A stretch of 12,494 nucleotides of DNA from Leclercia sp. UBA7405 (GTDB lineage Bacteria > Pseudomonadota > Gammaproteobacteria > Enterobacterales > Enterobacteriaceae). Where the stretch lies: the NCBI GenBank assembly GCA_002469605.1, contig DKMV01000154.1:300-12793 (forward strand), in the 5' to 3' direction. The notes under the pieces are model-generated. The model saw nothing but the letters and a program-made list of their open reading frames with translations. It was not told the origin of the DNA and searched no databases. Of this stretch, positions 1-6,256 are shown one piece after another. The position numbers and the translations under genes were made by a program. Positions within the stretch are counted from its first letter, which is position 1. Each line of letters begins with the position of its first letter.

Positions 1-369
1 GCCTTCGGCATCGTGGCGGCGGTCATGGGCGTGGTGCACGCGCTGGCCTCCGCCGATCGTCCGGCCGCTGAGCTGGGCGCGCTGGTAGCGCACGCGATGG
101 TCGGGACATTCCTCGGCATCCTGCTGGCGTACGGCTTTATTTCGCCGCTGGCAACCGTGCTGCGCCAGAAGAGCGCCGAAACCACCAAAATGATGCAGTG
201 CGTCAAGATCACGCTGCTCTCCAATCTGAACGGCTATGCCCCGCCAATCGCGGTGGAGTTCGGGCGTAAGACCCTCTACTCCAGCGAGCGTCCGTCGTTT
301 ATCGAGCTGGAAGAGCACGTGCGTGCGGTGAAAAACCCAAACCAACAGACGAGCACTGAGGACGCATGA
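1..369 (+). CDS. motA: Flagellar motor stator protein MotA (3' part only)
   Basis: The window opens inside this gene, in frame from base 1. The 122 residues present fit the C-terminal part of the 295-residue E. coli MotA; counting back from the stop, the first residue corresponds to A174. MotA and MotB form the inner-membrane stator that couples proton flow to flagellar rotation. Visible are the end of the third and most of the fourth membrane segment ([10 protein letters not shown]), with the functionally important proline equivalent to E. coli P222, followed by the charged cytoplasmic tail ([20 protein letters not shown]). The stop overlaps the motB start as ATGA, indicating translational coupling. 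The start codon, the large cytoplasmic loop that contacts FliG, and the promoter lie outside the window. Identity rests on near-identity to the remembered E. coli sequence and on synteny. Confidence 0.97.
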   Translation, partial: AFGIVAAVMGVVHALASADRPAAELGALVAHAMVGTFLGILLAYGFISPLATVLRQKSAETTKMMQCVKITLLSNLNGYAPPIAVEFGRKTLYSSERPSFIELEEHVRAVKNPNQQTSTEDA

Positions 370-1295
370 AAAACCAGTCCCACCCCATCGTCATCGTAAA
401 AAAGCGCAAGCACAAAAGCCATGGGGGCGGCTCCCATGGCTCGTGGAAGATTGCCTATGCGGACTTTATGACCGCGATGATGGCCTTCTTCCTGGTGATG
501 TGGCTGATCTCTATCTCCAGTCCGAAGGAGCTGATCCAGATTGCCGAGTATTTCCGTACGCCGCTGGCGACGGCGGTCACCGGTGGGCAGCGGATCTCCA
601 ACAGCGATAGCCCGATCCCCGGCGGCGGCGATGATTACACCCAGCAGAAGGGTGAGGTTAAACGCGAGCCGAACATCGACGCCCTGAAAAAGCGCATGGA
701 ACAAGCCCGGCTGCAGAAATTGCGTGGCGATCTCGATCAGCTGATCGAGGCGGATCCCAAGCTGCGTGCCCTGCGCCCGCATCTGAAGATCGACCTGGTG
801 CAGGAAGGGCTGCGTATTCAGATTATCGACAGCCAGAACCGCCCGATGTTTAAAACCGGCAGCGCCGAGGTCGAACCCTATATGCGCGATATCCTGCGCG
901 GTATCGCCCCGGTGCTGAACGGCATCCCTAACCGAATCAGTCTCTCTGGCCACACCGACGACTTCCCTTACGCCAGCGGCGAAAAAGGGTACAGCAACTG
1001 GGAGCTCTCTGCGGATCGCGCCAACGCCTCCCGTCGTGAGCTGGTGGTTGGCGGGCTGGACGATGGCAAAGTGCTGCGCGTGGTCGGCATGGCGGCAACC
1101 ATGCGCATGAGCGACCGCGGTCCGGGCGATGCCATCAACCGACGCATTAGTCTTTTAGTCCTCAATAAGCAGGCGGAGCAGGCCATCCTGCACGAAAACG
1201 CCGAAAGCGAGAATGAGTCACTGGATGATTTGAAACAGCCTGGCGCAGTGCCTTCGGCTTCCGTTACAACATCGCCACCAGCCAATCCGAGGTGA
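366..1295 (+). CDS. motB: Flagellar motor stator protein MotB
   Basis: 309 residues, against 308 in E. coli. MotB anchors the stator to peptidoglycan and carries the proton-binding aspartate. A short basic cytoplasmic N-terminus ([11 protein letters not shown]) is followed by one membrane segment at about residues 29-50 containing [12 protein letters not shown]. The channel aspartate is D33, equivalent to E. coli D32 and shifted by one residue through an insertion in the Gly/His stretch. A plug/linker region follows (about 51-70), then an OmpA-like peptidoglycan-binding domain at about 165-268 with the ISLSGHTDD and NRRISLLVL signatures. The tail beyond 270 is acidic and low in complexity. 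The start overlaps the motA stop by four bases, and GAGGA at 358-362 serves as a closely spaced ribosome-binding site. The gene is complete. Confidence 0.97.
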   Translation: MKNQSHPIVIVKKRKHKSHGGGSHGSWKIAYADFMTAMMAFFLVMWLISISSPKELIQIAEYFRTPLATAVTGGQRISNSDSPIPGGGDDYTQQKGEVKREPNIDALKKRMEQARLQKLRGDLDQLIEADPKLRALRPHLKIDLVQEGLRIQIIDSQNRPMFKTGSAEVEPYMRDILRGIAPVLNGIPNRISLSGHTDDFPYASGEKGYSNWELSADRANASRRELVVGGLDDGKVLRVVGMAATMRMSDRGPGDAINRRISLLVLNKQAEQAILHENAESENESLDDLKQPGAVPSASVTTSPPANPR

Positions 1296-1299
1296 TAGC

Positions 1300-3315
1300 G
1301 TGAGCATGGATATTAGCGATTTTTACCAGACGTTTTTTGATGAAGCCGACGAACTGTTGGCTGATATGGAGCAACACCTGCTGGATCTGGTGCCTGAGGC
1401 GCCGGACTCCGAGCAGCTTAACGCCATTTTCCGCGCCGCGCACTCCATCAAAGGGGGAGCCGGCACCTTTGGCTTCACCATTCTGCAGGAGACCACCCAT
1501 CTGATGGAGAACCTGCTGGACGAAGCGCGACGCGGTGAGATGCAGCTCAATACCGATATTATCAACCTGTTTTTGGAAACCAAAGATATTATGCAGGAAC
1601 AGCTCGACGCCTATAAAAGCTCGCAAGAGCCGGATGCTGCCAGCTTTGAATATATCTGCAACGCCCTGCGTCAGTTAGCGCTGGAAGCCAAAGGCGAGGC
1701 GGCGGTTCCCGCCGTGGCGCCGGCCAAACTGAGCGTGGTGGATGCGGCGCCTGCAGCGGTGCCGTCCCAGGACGACCGCCTGCGCGTGGTGCTCACTGGC
1801 CTGAAAGAGGGTGAAGTCACCCTGCTGCAGGAGGAGCTGGGCAACCTGGCGACCCTGAGCAATATCGTGACCGGGAAAGATAGCCTGGCGGCCACCCTCG
1901 ATGGCGGCATCAGCAAAGATGACGTGGTAGCGGTACTCTGCTTTGTGATTGAGCCGGACCAGATCGACTTTGAATCTCCTGGCGTTGAACCTGCCGCGGA
2001 AGCAGCGGTTGCCGTTGCCGAAACCCCGGCAGCACCTGCCGTTGCGCCTGCCGCCCCGGCGCTGAAGGCCGTGCCGCGCGAAGCGACGGCACCCGCTCGC
2101 GGTGAAAAACCGGCGGCGCGCTCCAGCGAGTCCACCAGCATCCGCGTGGCGGTAGAAAAGGTGGATCAGCTGATCAACCTGGTAGGCGAACTGGTGATCA
2201 CCCAGTCGATGCTGGCCCAGCGCTCCAACGAGCTGGACCCGGTTAATCACGGGGAGCTGATCACCAGTATGGGCCAGCTGCAGCGCAACGCCCGGGATCT
2301 GCAGGAATCGGTAATGTCGATTCGTATGATGCCGATGGAGTATGTCTTTAGCCGTTTCCCGCGTCTGGTGCGCGACCTGGCCGGCAAGCTCAACAAGCAG
2401 ATTGAACTGACCCTGATGGGCAGCTCCACCGAGCTGGACAAAAGCCTGATCGAACGCATTATCGACCCGTTAACGCACCTGGTGCGTAACAGCCTCGACC
2501 ACGGTATTGAGCTGCCAGAAAACCGCGTAGCGGCGGGCAAATCGCCGGTGGGCAACCTGATCCTCTCTGCGGAACACCAGGGCGGCAATATCTGCATCGA
2601 AGTGACCGATGACGGGGCAGGCCTCAACCGCGAGCGCATCCTGGCCAAAGCGATCTCCCAGGGGATGGCGGTCAGTGAAAATATGACCGACGAAGAGGTC
2701 GGGATGCTGATCTTCGCCCCGGGCTTTTCCACGGCGGAGCAGGTGACCGACGTCTCCGGGCGCGGCGTGGGCATGGACGTGGTGAAACGTAACATCCAGG
2801 AGATGGGCGGCCACGTTGAGATCCAGTCGAAACAGGGCTCCGGCACCACCATTCGTATCCTGCTGCCGCTGACGCTGGCGATCCTCGACGGCATGTCGGT
2901 GAAGGTGGCGGAAGAGGTCTTCATCCTGCCGCTGAACGCGGTAATGGAATCGCTGCAGCCGCGCGAAGAAGATCTGCACCCACTGGCGGGCGGCGAGCGC
3001 GTACTGGAAGTGCGCGGCGAATACCTGCCGCTGGTGGAACTGTGGAAAGTGTTCGACGTCGAAGGGGCCAAAACCGAGGCCACGCAGGGGATTGTAGTGA
3101 TCCTGCAGAGCGCGGGCCGTCGCTATGCGCTGCTGGTCGATCAGCTGATTGGCCAGCACCAGGTAGTGGTGAAGAACCTCGAGAGCAACTACCGCAAAGT
3201 ACCTGGTATTTCAGCCGCCACCATCCTCGGGGATGGCAGTGTGGCGCTGATCGTCGATGTGTCGGCGCTTCAGGGTTTAAATCGTGAACAACGTGTGGCG
3301 AACACAGCCGCCTGA
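1300..3315 (+). CDS. cheA: Chemotaxis histidine kinase CheA
   Basis: 671 residues, against 654 in E. coli. CheA autophosphorylates when signalled by receptors through CheW and passes the phosphate to CheY and CheB. Domains in order: P1 phosphotransfer (1 to about 130) with the phosphorylated H48 in AAHSIKGG; P2 response-regulator docking (about 158-226); an Ala/Pro-rich linker (about 227-275); P3 dimerisation (about 277-342); P4 ATPase (about 343-525) with the N box [12 protein letters not shown] near 393, G1 DDGAGL near 437, F box FAPGFST near 472 and G2 GRGVGMD near 487; P5 CheW-like (about 526-665). The start is GTG, as in E. coli, with AGGT overlapping the motB stop as ribosome-binding site. 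M98, the start of the short form CheA(S) in E. coli, is conserved (ATG at 1591), so a 574-residue short form is possible. The extra length lies in the two linkers. Confidence 0.97.
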   Translation: MSMDISDFYQTFFDEADELLADMEQHLLDLVPEAPDSEQLNAIFRAAHSIKGGAGTFGFTILQETTHLMENLLDEARRGEMQLNTDIINLFLETKDIMQEQLDAYKSSQEPDAASFEYICNALRQLALEAKGEAAVPAVAPAKLSVVDAAPAAVPSQDDRLRVVLTGLKEGEVTLLQEELGNLATLSNIVTGKDSLAATLDGGISKDDVVAVLCFVIEPDQIDFESPGVEPAAEAAVAVAETPAAPAVAPAAPALKAVPREATAPARGEKPAARSSESTSIRVAVEKVDQLINLVGELVITQSMLAQRSNELDPVNHGELITSMGQLQRNARDLQESVMSIRMMPMEYVFSRFPRLVRDLAGKLNKQIELTLMGSSTELDKSLIERIIDPLTHLVRNSLDHGIELPENRVAAGKSPVGNLILSAEHQGGNICIEVTDDGAGLNRERILAKAISQGMAVSENMTDEEVGMLIFAPGFSTAEQVTDVSGRGVGMDVVKRNIQEMGGHVEIQSKQGSGTTIRILLPLTLAILDGMSVKVAEEVFILPLNAVMESLQPREEDLHPLAGGERVLEVRGEYLPLVELWKVFDVEGAKTEATQGIVVILQSAGRRYALLVDQLIGQHQVVVKNLESNYRKVPGISAATILGDGSVALIVDVSALQGLNREQRVANTAA

Positions 3316-3336
3316 TACTGTTAAGAAGGTAATAAC

Positions 3337-3840
3337 ATGACCGGTATGAGTAATGTAACCAAGCTGGCCGGCGAGCCGTCAGGGCAGGAATTCCTGGTAT
3401 TCACTTTGGGTGACGAAGAATACGGTATCGATATTCTCAAAGTGCAGGAAATTCGTGGCTATGACCAGGTGACTCGCATTGCCAACACGCCTGAATTTAT
3501 TAAAGGCGTCACCAACCTGCGCGGCGTGATCGTGCCGATTGTCGATCTGCGCGTGAAGTTCAGCCAGGGCGACGTGGAATATAACGATAACACCGTGGTG
3601 ATCGTCCTGAATCTCGGCCAGCGCGTGGTCGGCATCGTGGTGGACGGCGTCTCTGACGTGCTCTCCCTGACCGCCGATCAGATCCGCCCGGCGCCGGAGT
3701 TTGCGGTGACGCTCTCGACCGAGTATCTGACCGGCCTCGGCGCGCTCGGCGAGCGTATGCTGATTCTGGTAAACATCGAAAAACTGCTGAACAGCGACGA
3801 GATGGCGCTGCTGGATATCGCGGCGACGCATGTAGCCTGA
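3337..3840 (+). CDS. cheW: Chemotaxis coupling protein CheW
   Basis: 167 residues, the same length as E. coli CheW and almost identical to it from memory. CheW is the cytoplasmic adaptor that links receptor tips to the CheA P5 domain in the hexagonal chemoreceptor array. The single SH3-like CheW domain fills the protein; [33 protein letters not shown] and [10 protein letters not shown] are typical family segments. The start ATG lies 21 bases after the cheA stop, with AAGAAGG at 3323-3329 as ribosome-binding site. It is the last gene of the motA-motB-cheA-cheW unit; a strong terminator follows 41 bases after the stop. Confidence 0.97.
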   Translation: MTGMSNVTKLAGEPSGQEFLVFTLGDEEYGIDILKVQEIRGYDQVTRIANTPEFIKGVTNLRGVIVPIVDLRVKFSQGDVEYNDNTVVIVLNLGQRVVGIVVDGVSDVLSLTADQIRPAPEFAVTLSTEYLTGLGALGERMLILVNIEKLLNSDEMALLDIAATHVA

Positions 3841-3881
3841 TGCTGTTATCCGCATCATAATAATGATGTTACTTATATGTT

Positions 3882-3906
3882 AAGGGGGCCGCACTGGCCC
3901 CTTTTT
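3882..3906 (+). terminator. Intrinsic terminator after cheW
   Basis: A perfect 6-bp GC stem (GGGGCC 3885-3890 with GGCCCC 3896-3901) encloses a five-base loop GCACT. It is extended outward by one G-U and two A-U pairs and followed by T5 (3902-3906). This is a textbook Rho-independent terminator and should end the mocha transcript before the fimbrial operon. A smaller AT-rich inverted repeat (CATCAT-AATA-ATGATG, 3853-3868) lies between the cheW stop and this hairpin. Confidence 0.88.
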
Positions 3907-4089
3907 ATATTTATGAATAAGATTTCCCCCTCAAACGGCGCAACGATATAACGCTCGTGATGCTGGCAGAATTCAGGCTTTAATTATTTGTTTTGTGAAT
4001 ATATCCATAACCAAAAATTACGATGTTAATCTCTCTCGCTTAACTATTGTTTAGTCGCTATTAAATTCATCAATAAAAACAAGAAGATA

Positions 4090-4111
4090 TATTGTGATCG
4101 CGATCACATTA
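4090..4111 (+). promoter_or_regulatory. Perfect CRP (cAMP receptor protein) operator with two Dam sites
   Basis: The core TGTGATCGCGATCACA (4093-4108) is a perfect 16-bp palindrome and matches the CRP consensus TGTGA-N6-TCACA at all ten defined bases. It is centred at 4100.5, about 254 bases upstream of the first fimbrial ATG. Two GATC Dam methylation sites (4096-4099 and 4102-4105) lie symmetrically inside the operator. The likely target is the fimbrial operon, since the upstream neighbour cheW points toward the site and is already terminated. Activation versus repression cannot be told because no promoter at standard spacing is evident. Confidence 0.8.
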
Positions 4112-4187
4112 TCATCACGCCAATCCTCTCCTGACGAATATATTCCGCTGATTACTAAAATTATCTAACTGTTTTAAAAGATAAATT

Positions 4188-4247
4188 ATGGTCAATACGC
4201 CGTCCGTATTAGCCGTCTGGCTAAAGTGGTTCTTCCTGCCGCCTTAA
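4188..4247 (+). CDS. Possible 19-codon leader peptide (uORF)
   Basis: An ATG at 4188 opens a 19-codon frame that ends in TAA at 4245-4247, within the probable leader of the fimbrial transcript. The peptide is hydrophobic and ends Trp-Leu-Lys-Trp-Phe-Phe-Leu-Pro-Pro followed by stop. The upstream AAAAG is at best a weak ribosome-binding site. A C-terminal Pro-Pro-stop with nearby Trp recalls ribosome-arrest leader peptides such as TnaC in type, but no sequence homology is claimed. The reading frame is short enough to occur by chance. Confidence 0.25.
   Translation: MVNTPSVLAVWLKWFFLPP
4209..4224. repeat. Inverted repeat TTAGCC-N4-GGCTAA
   Basis: A perfect 6-bp inverted repeat with the four-base centre GTCT, inside the possible 19-codon leader frame. 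It could be a small RNA hairpin or a protein operator; nothing in the sequence decides between them. Confidence 0.5.
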
Positions 4248-4262
4248 TCTAAATTGATTTTA

Positions 4263-4291
4263 ACCACTCATTAACATGAGTAATGGGTGGT
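4263..4291 (+). repeat. 11-bp inverted repeat in the fimbrial leader
   Basis: The arms ACCACTCATTA (4263-4273) and TAATGGGTGGT (4281-4291) pair over 11 positions, ten Watson-Crick and one G-U, around a seven-base loop. A competing tighter hairpin, ACTCAT-TAAC-ATGAGT (4266-4281), is nested within it. There is no T tract, so it is not an intrinsic terminator. CCACTC in the 5' arm is also complementary to GAGTGG at 4346-4351, beside the ribosome-binding site of the first fimbrial gene. Confidence 0.65.
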
Positions 4292-4302
4292 AACAAATTG
4301 AG

Positions 4303-4326
4303 CGTTATCAAAAAAGCAGGATAACG
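4303..4326 (+). repeat. 7-bp inverted repeat just before the first fimbrial gene
   Basis: CGTTATC (4303-4309) and GATAACG (4320-4326) form a perfect 7-bp inverted repeat around an A-rich ten-base loop. It ends 28 bases before the ATG and 16 bases before the Shine-Dalgarno sequence, and no terminator-like T run follows. It could be a leader hairpin or a regulator operator. Confidence 0.55.
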
Positions 4327-4354
4327 ACCGGCGACATTTTCTGGAGAGTGGAAA

Positions 4355-4924
4355 ATGAACAGAAAACTTTTGATGATAGCGGCGGGATCGGCCCTGGCGA
4401 TGGCCGCCGGCACGGCACAGGCAGTGACCAGCAGCGGGACGATTGGCGCAACCCTGACCCTGACCAACGGCTGCCTGATTAACGGCTCGCCGAACCAGAA
4501 CGGCATTAACTTCGGTACGCTGGACTTTGGTACCCATCCGGCTACCTTCTCCACGCTCACCACCCAGCTTACCGGGGCCAGCGGCGGTAATACCTTTACC
4601 ATCCAGTGCACCACGGACAGCTACACGGTTGCCATTACCGGCAATACCAACTCCACCGCGCCGGGCACGGTAGTGGGAACGCCCGGCACGCCGGCGCGTT
4701 ATCTGGTCAACACCGCCAACACCAGCCAGGGTGTGGCCTACAGCCTGTTCAGCGACAGCGGCTACAACAACGTGATCGCCAATAACGCACCTATTCCGGT
4801 GGCCTCTACCGCGGGCGGGGTAAACAGCTATACGCTCTATGGCCGTATTACCGGCGGCGGTAACAGCGTTACCGTGGTACCCGGCACCTACACCGACACG
4901 ATTAACGTCAGCGTCACCTACTAA
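4355..4924 (+). CDS. Spore coat U-type pilin, probable major subunit of an archaic chaperone-usher fimbria
   Basis: 189 residues. The signal peptide (MNRKLLMIAAGS...GTAQA) is predicted to be cut after A23. The mature protein is one spore coat U (SCPU) domain: an N-terminal donor-strand-like segment (SSGTIGATLTL), cysteines C40 and C85 that should form the conserved disulfide, the NFGTLDFGT motif, and a C-terminal beta strand (YTDTINVSVTY). This resembles CsuA/B, the major subunit of Acinetobacter Csu pili, in type and position; the main-subunit role is inferred from its first place in the operon. A Gly/Thr/Asn-rich stretch (about 93-123) is probably a surface loop. GGAG at 4343-4346 gives a good ribosome-binding site eight bases before the ATG. 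The subunit would be exported by Sec, capped by the chaperone at 5498 and polymerised at the usher at 6232. Confidence 0.87.
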   Translation: MNRKLLMIAAGSALAMAAGTAQAVTSSGTIGATLTLTNGCLINGSPNQNGINFGTLDFGTHPATFSTLTTQLTGASGGNTFTIQCTTDSYTVAITGNTNSTAPGTVVGTPGTPARYLVNTANTSQGVAYSLFSDSGYNNVIANNAPIPVASTAGGVNSYTLYGRITGGGNSVTVVPGTYTDTINVSVTY

Positions 4925-4932
4925 CGCTCTTC

Positions 4933-5481
4933 ATGAAGAGGAATACCGCATCACTCCTGCCGGAGAGTGAGGGGAGGCTGCGCGCTATTTTTTGCCTGGT
5001 GGCCCTGCTGCTATCGGCGCCGGCTGCCCGGGCGGTGACCAGCCAGTCGTTTCAGGTGAACGCCACTATCACCCCCGGCTGCTCGGTGGCGACGGGAAGC
5101 GGCGGGGTGCTGGGCTCGCTGAATTTTGGTACCCGCAGCGGGGTGCAGAGTGGGCAGGTGAGCACCAGCTTTGTTCCTAATGGTTCGTTAAGCATCGCCT
5201 GTACGCCGGGCGTGGCCCTGAGCATGAGCATCGACGGCGGGCAGTATTACGCCTCGGTGCGCAATATGCAGCGCACCGGCGGCACGGAGCGCGTGTCGTA
5301 CCGGCTCTATAGCAGCAGTTCGCTGGGGGCCAACAGTGAAATCGGCGTCAACCAGGCGGTACCGATCTCATATACCAACAGCAATAACATTGCCTTGCCA
5401 CTTTTTGGCGTGGCGCTTCTGACGGGGTTCAGCCCGGCCGGAAACTATAACGATCAACTCACCGTGACCTTGTCCTGGTGA
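4933..5481 (+). CDS. Spore coat U-type minor pilin
   Basis: 182 residues from the ATG at 4933, eight bases after the previous stop. The hydrophobic stretch AIFCLVALLLSAPAARA is a signal peptide core with a cut after about A34. The mature part is one SCPU domain with C50 and C90, the LGSLNFGT motif and a final beta strand (YNDQLTVTLSW). It probably occupies a minor or adaptor position in the fibre, comparable in role to CsuA or CsuB, though which one cannot be said. The start is uncertain: the ATG has no clear ribosome-binding site and gives a long signal n-region with acidic residues (PESEG), while a strong GGGGAGG (4971-4977) abuts an in-frame CTG. Translational coupling to the preceding gene would explain use of the ATG. 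Confidence 0.83.
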   Translation: MKRNTASLLPESEGRLRAIFCLVALLLSAPAARAVTSQSFQVNATITPGCSVATGSGGVLGSLNFGTRSGVQSGQVSTSFVPNGSLSIACTPGVALSMSIDGGQYYASVRNMQRTGGTERVSYRLYSSSSLGANSEIGVNQAVPISYTNSNNIALPLFGVALLTGFSPAGNYNDQLTVTLSW

Positions 5482-5497
5482 TATAGGGAGAACGACA

Positions 5498-6256
5498 ATG
5501 AAGGCATTCGCAACCGGCACCTCGCTGGCGCTGCTGATGGCGCTGGGGGCAGCGGCACCCACCGCCCAAGGCGCGGCATCCATCCTGTTATGGCCCATCG
5601 ATCCCTGGCTGTCGGCGGATACCAACGCGACCGAACTCTGGGTGCAGAACCAGGGCAACAGCGCCACTACCATGCAGGTACGCATTGTGCGCTGGCGCCA
5701 GGAGAACGGGCTTGAGCGCTACACCGCCCAGCAGGAGGTGGTTGCCAGCCCGCCGATTGTCACCATTGCCAAAGGCAGCAAACAGCTTATCCGCCTGATC
5801 AAACAGGGCCAGGTTCCGGCCGGGGTAGAGCAGGCCTACCGCATTATCGTGGACGAAATCCCCCAGCCGCAGGAGAACGCCACCCCGCAGATCGGCCTCA
5901 AGCTCCAGATGCGCTACTCCATTCCGCTGTTCGTCTACGGGCAGGGGATAGCGACCATCAAAGAGGGGGAACACCACGCGCTGGTTGAACCGCGTAACCT
6001 CAGCTGGCGGGTGGTTCGCGATAACGGCCAGCCCGCTTTACAGGTGCGCAACCAGGGCGACGTGCACGTCCGGCTCAGCCAGGTGACCCTCACCCAGGGC
6101 GGGCAGAAACGCACCATGGCAGATGGTCTGCTGGGCTACGTTCTGCCGGGCAGCGAACGCAGCTGGCCTTTACCCTCGGGCATCGGCCAGCCGGGCCAGA
6201 TGAGTGCGCAAATTAACGCCAGGGATACGCAATGGCAGTCGGCCCCCGCCAACTGA
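5498..6256 (+). CDS. Periplasmic fimbrial chaperone (PapD-like, archaic type)
   Basis: 252 residues. A signal peptide (about 1-25, MKAFATGTSLALLMALG...) precedes two immunoglobulin-like domains. The N-terminal domain (about 28-145) contains ELWVQNQGNSATTMQVRI, the KGSKQLIRLI strand, and YRIIVDEIP at 114-122, the family signature. The C-terminal domain is at about 165-250. Fimbrial chaperones complete the fold of each pilin by donating a strand and deliver it to the usher. GGGAG at 5486-5490 is a good ribosome-binding site. The 3' end overlaps the usher gene by 25 bases, so the two are translationally coupled. Its position after two SCPU pilins and before the usher matches CsuC in the Csu operon. 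Confidence 0.9.
   Translation: MKAFATGTSLALLMALGAAAPTAQGAASILLWPIDPWLSADTNATELWVQNQGNSATTMQVRIVRWRQENGLERYTAQQEVVASPPIVTIAKGSKQLIRLIKQGQVPAGVEQAYRIIVDEIPQPQENATPQIGLKLQMRYSIPLFVYGQGIATIKEGEHHALVEPRNLSWRVVRDNGQPALQVRNQGDVHVRLSQVTLTQGGQKRTMADGLLGYVLPGSERSWPLPSGIGQPGQMSAQINARDTQWQSAPAN

Larger units (their letters stand above)
3907..4354 (+). promoter_or_regulatory. AT-rich upstream region of the fimbrial operon
   Basis: About 450 bases without a convincing protein gene, markedly richer in A and T than the genes on either side, especially 3941-4200. Such composition is typical of enteric fimbrial control regions and of H-NS binding, which is an inference here. It contains a perfect CRP operator (4090-4111), a possible 19-codon ORF (4188-4247) and inverted repeats at 4209-4224, 4263-4291 and 4303-4326. 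The best -10-like hexamers downstream of the CRP site are TATATT (4139-4144) and TAAAAT (4156-4161). Neither has a good -35 nor sits at a canonical class I or class II distance from the CRP site, so the transcription start is unresolved. The ribosome-binding site of the first fimbrial gene is GGAG at 4343-4346. Confidence 0.7.

Noticed and set aside
3994..4009. A second CRP-like site TGTGA-ATATAT-CCATA.
   Set aside because: Only one half-site is intact and the other matches three of five bases; in AT-rich DNA this is expected by chance.
4222..4248. A possible FliA promoter for the fimbrial operon: TAAAGTGG, 11 bases, GCCTTAAT.
   Set aside because: The spacing and TAAAGT agree with sigma-28, but the -10 element lacks the critical CGATA core (about 10 of 16 matches overall), far weaker than the real one at 9601.
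4249..4614. A 121-codon minus-strand frame covering the fimbrial leader and the start of the first pilin.
   Set aside because: Most of it is antisense to the pilin coding region, no ribosome-binding site or family feature was seen, and it crosses the inverted repeats.
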